Assembly: GCF_040783975.1 (NCBI RefSeq)
Contig: NZ_CP160631.1
Location: 2,914,001-2,978,000, forward strand
Origin: Pantoea sp. Ep11b
GTDB taxonomy: Bacteria > Pseudomonadota > Gammaproteobacteria > Enterobacterales > Enterobacteriaceae
Direction: 5' to 3'
Length of the DNA: 64,000 bases
Shown: piece after piece, positions 9,008 to 16,997 of the stretch
Position numbering within the stretch: the first letter of the stretch is position 1
Layout of the letters: each line of letters begins with the position of its first letter
The notes under the pieces: generated by a model
Databases searched by the model: none
What the model was told of the DNA's origin: nothing
Seen by the model: only the letters and a program-made list of their open reading frames with translations
Made by a program: the position numbers and the translations under genes

Positions 9008-10291
9008 ATGTTCAAGAACCTGCGCTGGACCCTCGTTTTACTGCTGTTCCTGGTTTACATGATTAACTATCTGGACCGCGTTGCCCTGTCGCTGACGGTG
9101 CCGCTGGTTGAAAAAGATCTGGTGATTAATGCTGAGCAGTTCGGCATCATTTTCGGCAGCTTCTTCTTTGGCTACGCCCTGTTTAATTTTGTCGGCGGTC
9201 TGGCCACCGATCGCTTCGGCCCCAAAATCGTGCTGGCCGTGGCGGTGGGGGCCTGGTCCATTTTCTGCGGCATGACTGCCCTCGCGACCGGCTTCTGGTC
9301 GCTGCTGATTCTGCGCGTGCTCTTCGGCATGGCGGAGGGGCCGATCTGCTCGTCGGCTAACAAAGCGATCAACGGCTGGTTTCCCAGGAAACAGGCCGCG
9401 ACGGCTATGGGGCTGCTGAGTGCCGGTTCACCGCTGGGAGGAGCTGTCGCTGGCCCGATCATAGGCTATCTGGCGCTGGCCTTCGGCTGGCGACCGGCCT
9501 TCGTCATTGTCTGCTGCATCGGTCTGGTCTGGATGGCATTCTGGCTCTTTTTTGCTGCGGATAATCCGGAGAAAAGTAAACGGGTAACGGAGGAGGAACG
9601 TCAGCTGATCGCGCGCCTGAAGAGCGCGAACCCGAATGATGAGGTCGATCTCTCAGAGACACCGCATCCCTTTGGCTACTACCTGCGCCAGCCGATTATC
9701 CTGGTCACCGCCTTCGCCTTCTTTTGCTACAACTATATCCTGTTCTTCTTCCTGAGCTGGTTCCCGGCCTACCTGGTGCAGGCGCACGGGCTGGATATTA
9801 AATCGATGAGTATCACGACGATGATTCCGTGGATCGTGGGCTTCGTCGGCCTGGCGCTGGGCGGCTGGATCTCCGATAAAATTTTCAACCTTACCGGCAA
9901 ACTGTTGTTGTCGCGCAAAATTGTGCTGGTGGTCTCACTGCTGGCAGCCGCAATTTGTGTGGCACTGGCGGGTACGATAAAAGAGGTGGTTCCCGCCGTA
10001 ATGATGATGTCGGTGTCGATCTTCTTTCTCTATATCACCGGCGCGATCTACTGGGCCATTATTCAGGATGTGGTCCACAAGAGCCGCATCGGCAGCATCA
10101 GCGGTTTTATCCATCTGACAGGGAGTCTCTCCGGCATCATCGGGCCTGTTGTCACGGGCTTTATTGTTCAGCACACCGGTAAATTTGACAGCGCCTTCGT
10201 ACTGGCCGGGTGTGTTGCTGCGCTGGGTGCTTTCCTGGTGCTGTTTGTCATTCGCAGTCCGAAGATCCGCGATAAACCGGTTTCGGTCTGA
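9008..10291 (+). CDS. ydfJ: YdfJ-like MFS transporter (anion:cation symporter family)
   Basis: A 427-residue, 12-helix major facilitator. The N-terminus LFLVYMINYLDRVALSLTVP is typical of the hexuronate/galactonate/phthalate-type symporters (ACS family, as in ExuT, GudP and DgoT). The motif LATDRFGPKIVL is MFS motif A. It lies between rspB and a mannitol-dehydrogenase-family gene, so it most likely imports the sugar acid these enzymes handle. In E. coli ydfJ also sits beside rspA. A GC-rich hairpin follows the stop codon. Confidence 0.85.
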   Translation: MFKNLRWTLVLLLFLVYMINYLDRVALSLTVPLVEKDLVINAEQFGIIFGSFFFGYALFNFVGGLATDRFGPKIVLAVAVGAWSIFCGMTALATGFWSLLILRVLFGMAEGPICSSANKAINGWFPRKQAATAMGLLSAGSPLGGAVAGPIIGYLALAFGWRPAFVIVCCIGLVWMAFWLFFAADNPEKSKRVTEEERQLIARLKSANPNDEVDLSETPHPFGYYLRQPIILVTAFAFFCYNYILFFFLSWFPAYLVQAHGLDIKSMSITTMIPWIVGFVGLALGGWISDKIFNLTGKLLLSRKIVLVVSLLAAAICVALAGTIKEVVPAVMMMSVSIFFLYITGAIYWAIIQDVVHKSRIGSISGFIHLTGSLSGIIGPVVTGFIVQHTGKFDSAFVLAGCVAALGAFLVLFVIRSPKIRDKPVSV

Positions 10292-10317
10292 AGTTATTTC
10301 TGACAGAACCTTTATTT

Positions 10318-10334
10318 GGGGCGCTTTTCGCCCC
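10318..10334 (+). terminator. Weak hairpin between the ydfJ-like and ydfI-like genes
   Basis: GGGGCG pairs with CGCCCC around CTTTT, followed by CTTTGCC rather than a clean T run. It may attenuate the last two genes of the cluster. Confidence 0.35.
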
Positions 10335-10354
10335 CTTTGCCATAAGGACGGATT

Positions 10355-11860
10355 ATGTTACAGATCGACCGCCTGCCCCCGGCGATCAGGCGCCCCGCTT
10401 ACGATCGCAGTCAGTTAAAAACCCGCATGGTGCACATCGGTTTCGGTGCCTTTCATCGCGCCCATCAGGCCCTGTGCAGCGATAAACTGGCTGACCAGGG
10501 CAGCGACTGGGGATACTGCGAAGTGAATCTCAACAGCGGCGCACTGATTCAGGCTCTGCGCGAGCAGCATCTCCTCTATACCCTGACGGAGATGGCCGAT
10601 GACGCATTGCACACCCGGGTAATTGGCGTTATTACCCAGGCGCTGCACGGTAAAAGTGATGGAATTGAGGCGGTGATCGAGGCGATGTCTCAGCCCGATG
10701 TCGCGATTGTTTCGATGACCGTGACCGAGAAAGGCTACTGCCACCAGCCGGCCAGTGGTCACTTAAACCCGGATCACCCCGATATTGTGCATGACCTGCA
10801 GAACCCGGACGCACCGCGCTCACTGCCGGGACTGATTCTGGCCGCGATTCGCCGCCGCCGGGATCGGGATCTGCCGCCCTTCAGCGTGATGTCCTGTGAC
10901 AACATGCCGGAGAATGGCCATGTCACCCGCAACGTTATTGTGCAGCTGGCCCGGCTTCAGGATCCAACGCTGGCCGATTATATTCAGCAGCAGATCACCT
11001 TCCCGTCCACCATGGTGGATCGCATCGTTCCGGCCATGACCGATGCCGCGTTTAGCGCACTCAGCGCGCGCCTGGGTTCCTGCGATCCGGTCGCCGTGGA
11101 AGCAGAGCCGTTTTTTCAGTGGGTCATTGAAGATAACTTCGTCAGTGGTCGTCCGGCCTGGGAGAAAGCGGGCGCAGAGCTGGTCAGCGATGTCCTGCCT
11201 TATGAAGAGATGAAACTGCGCATGCTGAATGGCAGCCACTCTTTTCTGGCCTATCTCGGCTTCCTGGCGGGCTATGAGCACATCAGCGACTGCATGGCCG
11301 ATCCCCACTTTCGTGCCGCCGCCCGTTCACTGATGGTGGATGAGCAGGCCCCTACCCTGCGCACCCAGGGTGTGGACCTTAACGCCTATGCCGATTCGCT
11401 GATTGCCCGTTATGAGAATCGCGCGATCAAACACCGCACCGGACAAATCGCCACCGACGGCAGCCAGAAGCTGCCTCAGCGTCTTCTCGACAGCCTGCGC
11501 TGGCATCTGCAGCGCGGTAACGACTGCGACCTGCTGCTGCTGGGAGTGGCGGGCTGGATGCGCTACGTCGGCGGCGTGGACGAACAGGGCCAGCCGATTG
11601 AGATCCGCGATCCGATGAAGAAACAGCTGGCGGAATGTGTGGCCGCCAGCGAAGAGGGCGAGGCGCGCGTGCGCGCACTCCTTTCCCTGCGCGAGGTGTT
11701 TGGCGAGGATCTGCTGCAGAATGCTGATGTAGTCGCGCGGCTGACCGACTGGTATCAGCAACTCTCTGAACAGGGCGCGCGCGCGACGGTGCATCACTGC
11801 CTCAATCGCCGCCAGCAGCGGGTTAACAAAGGGCTGGCGCAGATGCAGCGTGCTGATTAG
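10355..11860 (+). CDS. ydfI: YdfI-like mannitol dehydrogenase family oxidoreductase
   Basis: A 501-residue polyol/sugar-acid dehydrogenase. The N-terminal nucleotide-binding motif is HIGFGAFHRAHQA. The catalytic signature KLRMLNGSH, with Lys near residue 287 and Asn and His just after, matches UxuB, UxaB and mannitol 2-dehydrogenase. The likely reaction interconverts D-mannonate and D-fructuronate, or a similar pair, with NAD. Slightly longer than UxuB-type enzymes (about 486 residues), with an extended N-terminus. Its place beside the RspA-type dehydratase and the repressor gene fits a short sugar-acid pathway. Confidence 0.86.
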   Translation: MLQIDRLPPAIRRPAYDRSQLKTRMVHIGFGAFHRAHQALCSDKLADQGSDWGYCEVNLNSGALIQALREQHLLYTLTEMADDALHTRVIGVITQALHGKSDGIEAVIEAMSQPDVAIVSMTVTEKGYCHQPASGHLNPDHPDIVHDLQNPDAPRSLPGLILAAIRRRRDRDLPPFSVMSCDNMPENGHVTRNVIVQLARLQDPTLADYIQQQITFPSTMVDRIVPAMTDAAFSALSARLGSCDPVAVEAEPFFQWVIEDNFVSGRPAWEKAGAELVSDVLPYEEMKLRMLNGSHSFLAYLGFLAGYEHISDCMADPHFRAAARSLMVDEQAPTLRTQGVDLNAYADSLIARYENRAIKHRTGQIATDGSQKLPQRLLDSLRWHLQRGNDCDLLLLGVAGWMRYVGGVDEQGQPIEIRDPMKKQLAECVAASEEGEARVRALLSLREVFGEDLLQNADVVARLTDWYQQLSEQGARATVHHCLNRRQQRVNKGLAQMQRAD

Positions 11861-11915
11861 ACTGACACTTTCCCATCGCGCTGGTCCCGGCCAGCCGTAA
11901 TATGGATATTGCTGC

Positions 11916-12602
11916 ATGTCGATCGCCTATACCATTACAACCAGCGAACCGGTGAATCAGCAGATTTACCGCTATCTGCGCAAAGATATTGTCACCTGCG
12001 CAATTGAGCCGGGTTCGCTGCTCTCAGAAAAAGAGGTTTCCGCGCGCTTTAACGTCTCGCGCCAGCCGGTGCGGGAAGCATTTATTAAGCTGGCCGAAGC
12101 GGGACTGGTACAGGTATTGCCGCAACGTGGCACCTTCGTGCGGAAAATTTCTGCCAAACGGGTCGCGGATGGCCGCTTTATCCGTGAAGCGGTGGAAATC
12201 TCGGTCGTGCGTCGTTCAGCGCAGGAGATTACGGCAGCATCGCTGATGGCACTGGAGCATAATCTGCAGCTGCAGCGCATGGCCGCATCACGTCACGACA
12301 GCCAGGCTTTTCTCAGCCTCGACGATGAGTTTCATCGCCTGATCGCGGAAAGCATTGACTGCAGGCTCGCCTGGGAAACGGTGGAGAACATCAAAGCCAC
12401 CATGGACCGGGTTCGGTTTCTGACGCTGAGTGAAGTCTCGCCGCCGGAAAAGCTGATTGAGCAGCATGAAGAGATCTTTGCCGCGCTGACGTCTCACGAT
12501 GCGGAGGCGGCCGAAACGGCCATGCGTCTGCACCTGCAGGAGATGATCTTTTCTATCACCCCGATTGCCGAGCGCAACAGCGCCTGGTTTGAAACCCCCT
12601 GA
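11916..12602 (+). CDS. rspR: RspR (YdfH)-like GntR/FCD transcriptional regulator
   Basis: A 228-residue regulator of the FadR subfamily. The N-terminal winged helix (residues about 12-80) contains SEKEVSARFNVSRQPVREAF. A C-terminal FCD ligand-binding domain follows, with the metal-type His motif DDEFHRLIAE and a late His in MRLHLQEM. In E. coli, RspR represses rspAB and lies next to ydfI. As the fifth gene of the cluster it is probably autoregulated and releases the operon when a sugar acid binds. It converges on thiD across a short hairpin. Confidence 0.86.
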   Translation: MSIAYTITTSEPVNQQIYRYLRKDIVTCAIEPGSLLSEKEVSARFNVSRQPVREAFIKLAEAGLVQVLPQRGTFVRKISAKRVADGRFIREAVEISVVRRSAQEITAASLMALEHNLQLQRMAASRHDSQAFLSLDDEFHRLIAESIDCRLAWETVENIKATMDRVRFLTLSEVSPPEKLIEQHEEIFAALTSHDAEAAETAMRLHLQEMIFSITPIAERNSAWFETP

Positions 12603-12608
12603 GCCAGG

Positions 12609-12636
12609 CCCTCACCGTCCGCCAGGACGATGAGGG
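12609..12636. terminator. Hairpin between convergent rspR and thiD
   Basis: CCCTCACCGTCC (12609-12620) pairs with GGACGATGAGGG (12625-12636) around GCCA with a single mismatched position. There is no T tract on either strand, so strength as a terminator is uncertain, but the position between convergent genes fits. Confidence 0.5.
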
Positions 12637-12645
12637 TCTGCATCA

Positions 12646-13446
12646 CTACCACCATTGATGAAAATGGTGAACCGGCCCGATGCCCTTCCCGACCTCCAGT
12701 GAATCCGCCTGCAACAGCGCCTGCTGCAGCCAGTTTTTCGCCTCTGCGAGCGTTTCCGCCCAGTCAGCATGGCGCGGACGCAGGGCCGCTAAGGCCGCCG
12801 ACAGCGTACAACCCGTGCCGTGCGTATGGCGGGTGTTGACGCGCGGCGTGCTGAATCGCTGCTCTGCGTCGGGCGCGATCAGCCAGTCCGGGCTTTCGCC
12901 CGCGGCCAGGTGACCGCCCTTCATCAGCACAGCCTGACAGCCCAGCGCCAGCAGTGCCCGCCCCTGCCTGCGCATCTCCGCCTCGTCGGTGGCGATGGCA
13001 CACTCCAGTAAGGCTGCCGCTTCCGGCAGATTAGGGGTAATCAGCGAGACCTGCGGCAATAACAGCTCACGGACACTGGCTACGGCAGCCGGTGAAAGCA
13101 GCGCATCCCCGCTTTTCGCCACCATCACCGTATCCAGCACCACAAAGGGGATGCTCGCCTGCCTGAGCCGGGCGGCCACCTGCTCCACAATAGCCGTTTC
13201 CGACAACATGCCAATTTTCGCACTATCAATGCGGACATCACTCAGCACCGAATCGAGCTGAGCGGTCACAAAGTCCGGATCAATACGGCAGACCGACTGA
13301 ACCCCGCAGGTGTTCTGTGCCACCAGCGCGGTGATCACACTGGTGCCATAGGCACCCAGCGCGGAGAACGTCTTCAGATCGGCCTGAATCCCGGCGCCGC
13401 CGCTGGGATCGGTCCCGGCAATCGTCAGGGCATTAATGCGCTTCAT
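12646..13446 (-). CDS. thiD: ThiD, hydroxymethylpyrimidine (phosphate) kinase
   Basis: A 266-residue ribokinase-fold enzyme that phosphorylates HMP to HMP-P and HMP-PP for thiamine diphosphate synthesis and salvage. The start [19 protein letters not shown] is the family N-terminus with substrate-binding residues. The C-terminal [12 protein letters not shown] motif forms the anion hole with catalytic Asp/Cys. I chose the ATG at 13446; upstream in-frame codons extend into thiM. It overlaps the end of thiM by 14 bases, so the pair is translationally coupled and under the TPP riboswitch. Confidence 0.95.
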   Translation of the reverse strand: MKRINALTIAGTDPSGGAGIQADLKTFSALGAYGTSVITALVAQNTCGVQSVCRIDPDFVTAQLDSVLSDVRIDSAKIGMLSETAIVEQVAARLRQASIPFVVLDTVMVAKSGDALLSPAAVASVRELLLPQVSLITPNLPEAAALLECAIATDEAEMRRQGRALLALGCQAVLMKGGHLAAGESPDWLIAPDAEQRFSTPRVNTRHTHGTGCTLSAALAALRPRHADWAETLAEAKNWLQQALLQADSLEVGKGIGPVHHFHQWW

Positions 13447-14230
13447 GATGCGCCTCCAGCGTCCAGAGTGCATCGACAAACGCCGTGGCAAAACTGCCCG
13501 GCGCGGCGGCCTGAGATGCTGCCCTTTCTCCCGCTGACGACATCACCTGACAGGCGGCGGCCACATTTAACAGCCGATCGCCGGGCAGGCTGCTGAACCC
13601 TGCCACGACCGCAGAGAGCGCACAGCCGGTTCCCACCACCCGCGTCATCAGGGGCGAGCCGCCGCGAAGCGCAAAGATCCGCGTGCCATCGGTGGCGTAG
13701 TCCACTTCACCGCTGACAATGACCAGCGTGCGCCAGCGAATGGCGAGCTGACGGGCGGCATCGAGCGCCGCATCCGCCTGGTGCAGCGTATCCACGCCGC
13801 GTCCGCCACTGGCCTGCTTTGCCAGCGCCAGAATCTCTGAAGCGTTGCCGCGGATCACAGCCGGTTCCTGGCTCAATAACTGCTGGCAGAAGTCACTGCG
13901 CAGCGTCAGAGCACCGACGGCGACCGGGTCGAGCGTCCAGGGGGTGCCTGCCTCTCGGGCGGCGCTGACGGCGGCCTGCATCGCCTGCTGGCGCTCGCGG
14001 GTCAGGGTGCCGACATTGATGAGGAGCGCATCGGCAAAGCGGCTGAACTCAGCGGCTTCGTCAGCATCGATGACCATCGCCGGCGAGGCGTTCAGTGCAA
14101 GCAGCACGTTGGCGGTGAAGTTCTGTACCACCTCATTGGTCATACAGTGGACCAGCGGTGAGTGACGGCGAAAAGCGTGCAGACAGGGCGCGAAGTGCGC
14201 GGCAGAAAGGTGTTGAGATGGCTGTGACAT
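13433..14230 (-). CDS. thiM: ThiM, hydroxyethylthiazole kinase
   Basis: A 265-residue kinase that salvages 4-methyl-5-hydroxyethylthiazole to its phosphate. Family motifs include [20 protein letters not shown] near the N-terminus, NASPAMV, and the C-terminal [15 protein letters not shown] anion-hole loop. Two ATG codons stand in tandem; the second is best spaced from GGGAG, so I use 14230. First gene of thiMD; a TPP riboswitch lies about 50 bases upstream in the leader, so expression falls when thiamine diphosphate is plentiful. Confidence 0.94.
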   Translation of the reverse strand: MSQPSQHLSAAHFAPCLHAFRRHSPLVHCMTNEVVQNFTANVLLALNASPAMVIDADEAAEFSRFADALLINVGTLTRERQQAMQAAVSAAREAGTPWTLDPVAVGALTLRSDFCQQLLSQEPAVIRGNASEILALAKQASGGRGVDTLHQADAALDAARQLAIRWRTLVIVSGEVDYATDGTRIFALRGGSPLMTRVVGTGCALSAVVAGFSSLPGDRLLNVAAACQVMSSAGERAASQAAAPGSFATAFVDALWTLEAHHEAH

Positions 14231-14267
14231 CATAGCTCCCAACCGGCGAACAAGAAGGCGAATGCGG

Positions 14268-14360
14268 TCAGGCATCAGACTTCCCTACGCTGGCATTATC
14301 CAGATCAGGTAATACGGGTATTTCTCAGCCTTCACAAAGAAGGGCACCCCGAGTCGTTTA
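14268..14360 (-). promoter_or_regulatory. TPP riboswitch (THI element) of thiMD
   Basis: On the minus strand the conserved aptamer elements appear in order: GGGGTGCCC, GGCTGAGA, ATACCC, ACCTGATCTGGATAAT and GCCAGCGTAGGGAA. These are the pyrimidine- and pyrophosphate-sensing arms of the TPP aptamer. The boundaries given are approximate. It precedes thiM and should repress translation or transcription when thiamine diphosphate is bound. Confidence 0.95.
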
Positions 14361-14789
14361 ACTAAATTCAGTCAGTCAGGATAGTAATGTCAGCAGGCGG
14401 TCCTGTAAACGCATACCGCACGATTACGGCATCACTCCCGGACTCCGTTGGCGTCCTCACTCACCGGCAGAAACCGCGCGGGCAGTCTGCGCCGCCCCGC
14501 TTCTGCCACATCCGGATTCGCGAAGAAACCCGTAACACTTTACCAGGCGATCCCGTTTATTTCGCGCAGCTTTCACCTGTCGCGTTCCAGATTACCTATA
14601 CAGGTTAACTGTCTGATCAATCTGGGCATTTATCTTTTTCACACACTACACGCGTTGCCGCACTGGACTTTTTTCACGCAACGCAGAAAAAGAGTGCGCC
14701 AGTTTACAGGACAAACACAAAACGGTTAAAGAAAGCACCGACCTGTGCTATTCACAGTGCAGGATAAACCTGCCAGGGAGGCTGACGGA
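14361..14789. other. Intergenic region between the thiM leader and the XylR-type gene
   Basis: The region holds the promoter of thiMD (leftward) and that of the XylR-type regulator (rightward). An imperfect palindrome, ACCTATACAGGT, lies around 14593-14604. Two overlapping short open frames (14387-14608 and 14448-14729) show no recognisable protein and poor start contexts. I see no gene here. Confidence 0.5.
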
Positions 14790-15971
14790 ATGGAGAAGAC
14801 CTTTCATATCGCGCTCTTATTTAATGCGAATAAGGCGTATGACCGCCAGATAATCGAGGGCGTGGGTAAATACCTGCAGCGTTCCCGTACCCTGTGGGAT
14901 GTTTACATCGCAGACGATTTCCGCAGTAACATTGACAGCATCAATGGCTGGAACGTGGATGGTGTAATTGCTGACTGCGATGTGCTGGCGGTTGAACAGG
15001 AACTCAATAAGCTGACCATGCCTGTTGTCGGTATTGGTGGCTCCTACTCCTCCGGAAAGGCTTTTCCGAATCTGCACTATGTGGCTACTGATAACTACAG
15101 CCTGGTCGCGACCGCGCTGGAGCATCTGATTAACAAGGGTATGGAACATTTTGCCCTGTACAGCTTCCCTGTATGTCCGGATAAACGCTGGGCAACCGAA
15201 CGTGAGAACGCATTTGCTGCGATCCTGCAGCAAAAGGACCGGACCGGATTAATTTATCGCGGCCATGATATCACTATCGATAACTGGCAGACGGCGCAGA
15301 ACCAGTTGGCTGACTGGGTAACGTCTCTGCCAGAGGGCACCGGCATCGTCGCGGTGACAGATTCCCGCGCCAGACATTTACTGCAGATCTGTGAAAATAT
15401 AGGGATCCCGGTGCCGGAAAAGTTAGCCATTATTGGCATCGACAATGAAGAGTTAACGCAACATCTGTCGGGCATCAGTCTCTCCTCCGTGGTTCATGGC
15501 GCAATAAAAATGGGTTCCTGCGCGGCTGAAATTCTTCATAAACTCTTAAAGGGAGAGTCATTGCCGTTGCAGCGCGTGGTGGTTCCCCCGCTGAAACTGG
15601 TGGAACGCCGTTCGAGCAATTATCGTTCTATTGTCGATCCCTATGTTATCCGGGCAATGAACTTTATCCGCGATAATGCCTGTAAGGGTATCAAGGCTGA
15701 ACAGGTCATCAGTTTTACCGGTATTTCACGAACCAGTCTGGAAATCCGTTTTAAAGCGCATCTGGGTGCGACCATTCACACCGTCATTCATAATGAAAAA
15801 ATCGAACATGCCCGCAACTTACTCATCACCACAGATCTCCCGATGAAAGAGATCTCACTGATTGCGGGTTATCCCTCTGTTCAGTATTTCTATCTGGTCT
15901 TCAGGAAAACCTATAATCTGACCCCTAAAGCCTACCGCAGCCGTTATCAGGAGCAGAATCGTGCCAGTTAA
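14790..15971 (+). CDS. XylR-type transcriptional activator (LacI-like sensor + AraC HTH)
   Basis: A 393-residue protein strongly resembling E. coli XylR, the xylose-responsive activator. The N-terminal LacI/ribose-binding-like domain starts HIALLFNANKAYDRQIIEGV and includes VGIGGSY and RWATERE. The C-terminal AraC-type double helix-turn-helix spans residues about 290-390 (DNACKGIKAEQVISFTGISR to YPSVQYFYLVFRKTYNLTPK). I chose the ATG 8 bases after GGGAGG; an upstream in-frame start lacks a site. It sits tail-to-tail with a porin gene and beside alpha-glucuronidase genes, not beside xylAB. It may be a dedicated copy sensing xylose or an aldouronate. I cannot tell whether this is the only xylR in the genome. 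Confidence 0.87.
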   Translation: MEKTFHIALLFNANKAYDRQIIEGVGKYLQRSRTLWDVYIADDFRSNIDSINGWNVDGVIADCDVLAVEQELNKLTMPVVGIGGSYSSGKAFPNLHYVATDNYSLVATALEHLINKGMEHFALYSFPVCPDKRWATERENAFAAILQQKDRTGLIYRGHDITIDNWQTAQNQLADWVTSLPEGTGIVAVTDSRARHLLQICENIGIPVPEKLAIIGIDNEELTQHLSGISLSSVVHGAIKMGSCAAEILHKLLKGESLPLQRVVVPPLKLVERRSSNYRSIVDPYVIRAMNFIRDNACKGIKAEQVISFTGISRTSLEIRFKAHLGATIHTVIHNEKIEHARNLLITTDLPMKEISLIAGYPSVQYFYLVFRKTYNLTPKAYRSRYQEQNRAS

Positions 15972-16005
15972 CTGGCTGAATCTATCCGTCAGCGAAACCG
16001 TATTT

Positions 16006-16048
16006 TCTGGCGGGAAGGCACGTTTAAAATCTACGCCGGCCCGCCAGA
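16006..16048. terminator. Inverted repeat between convergent XylR-type and porin genes
   Basis: TCTGGCGGG (16006-16014) pairs perfectly with CCCGCCAGA (16040-16048) across a 25-base loop. There is no T tract, so this may be a weak bidirectional terminator or an mRNA-end stabilising structure. Confidence 0.4.
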
Positions 16049-16057
16049 GAGAATGCT

Positions 16058-16771
16058 TCAGAACAGATATTTCAGGCCGATACGCATCCGGTACTCTTTA
16101 TCGCCGTTTCCTGCCCGGCCCAGATCGGAAATATCACCAAAAGGTTTCCAGTGTGAGTCATACTGGTAGCTGAGATAGAGCGTATGCTGCCACATCTCTT
16201 TTTTGTTATTTCCGAAGTGAAAATCGTTCTGCTTCTGCAGATAGACCGGGTTATAGTTAACAAATAACTTATCCGTGACCTGCCAGTTCAGCCATAGATC
16301 ATATTCGTGCGAGCTGTTTCGTTGCAGACTGTCATCCAGGCAGGGTGTTTTATAGTTGTAGTGATAGTAGCGATACCCGGCCATCACGCCGAACTGAGGG
16401 CTGAGTTGATAATTAAACTTCAGGTAGGGATCGATGTGGCTGCCCTTGTGCCCCCAGCTGAAGACCATGTCGGGAATAAACGAAAACCGGTCTGTCAGCG
16501 GAATCGCGTAGGTGACCTCTACCTCTGAGTAGTTGTTCTTAAATTCAGTGTAATTACTGCCGTTGTTGATCGTGTTCTGATATGAGAAAGAAACACTGTC
16601 ATTAATCACGGTTGAAATCTGCAGTCGGGTCTGGAACATTTTACTGCCGGTGGTATAGGCTTCACGAATATCCACGCCTGTGGATGAGAAATCTAACGCA
16701 AAGGCAGAAAGTGGCATAGCAGAAATCATTACTGCACTGGCTAACGCCTGTTTTTTCATCATCGCTTTCAT
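16058..16771 (-). CDS. KdgM-family oligosaccharide porin
   Basis: A 237-residue outer-membrane protein. The signal peptide spans about residues 1-25 (KKQALASAVMISAMPLSAFA). The mature part has alternating beta-strand patterns and ends in Phe (RMRIGLKYLF), the usual C-terminal signature of outer-membrane barrels. Family resemblance is to KdgM/NanC, 12-stranded porins that admit acidic oligosaccharides such as oligogalacturonates and sialic acid. Here it neighbours glucuronoxylan-degrading genes, so uptake of aldouronates is the likely role (inference). It has its own promoter: a terminator follows the upstream GH3 gene. AGGG lies 8 bases before the chosen ATG. Confidence 0.85.
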   Translation of the reverse strand: MKAMMKKQALASAVMISAMPLSAFALDFSSTGVDIREAYTTGSKMFQTRLQISTVINDSVSFSYQNTINNGSNYTEFKNNYSEVEVTYAIPLTDRFSFIPDMVFSWGHKGSHIDPYLKFNYQLSPQFGVMAGYRYYHYNYKTPCLDDSLQRNSSHEYDLWLNWQVTDKLFVNYNPVYLQKQNDFHFGNNKKEMWQHTLYLSYQYDSHWKPFGDISDLGRAGNGDKEYRMRIGLKYLF

Positions 16772-16847
16772 CGTCTTTTCCCTTTATGGTAGTAATCCTT
16801 TTTATGGTTATAGAATAACCGAAAGCGCATGAATATAATTTTATCAT

Positions 16848-16894
16848 TTTTTACTGGCTAATTATTAAATATAGCAACTGTGACTGTGTGCAAA
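16848..16894 (-). promoter_or_regulatory. Predicted promoter of the KdgM-type porin gene
   Basis: On the minus strand, TTGCTA (plus positions 16872-16877) serves as -35. An A-rich -10 candidate (TAAAAA) lies about 18 bases downstream. A CRP half-site TCACA overlaps upstream (16879-16883); its partner half is poor. The 12 bases TAGCAACTGTGA at 16872-16883 recur exactly upstream of the alpha-glucuronidase gene. A palindrome GGTTATAGAATAACC lies in the leader at 16806-16820. Confidence 0.5.
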
Positions 16895-16933
16895 ATATAA
16901 AAAACAAGAGAGCCATTACGTTAAAGGTTCAAT

Positions 16934-16958
16934 TAAAAAAACCGCTCCGGAGAGCGGT
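16934..16958 (-). terminator. Terminator of the GH67-GPH-GH3 operon
   Basis: On the minus strand ACCGCTC pairs with GAGCGGT around TCCG, followed by six T residues. It ends the operon about 40 bases after the GH3 stop and separates it from the porin gene. Confidence 0.85.
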
Positions 16959-16997
16959 GAATAGAAAACAGAGGCAGGATAGATCTGGCTGGAATAA

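Noticed and set aside
14387..14729. Two overlapping short open frames between the TPP riboswitch and the XylR-type gene
   Set aside because: No ribosome-binding sites and no recognisable sequence; the region more likely holds promoters.
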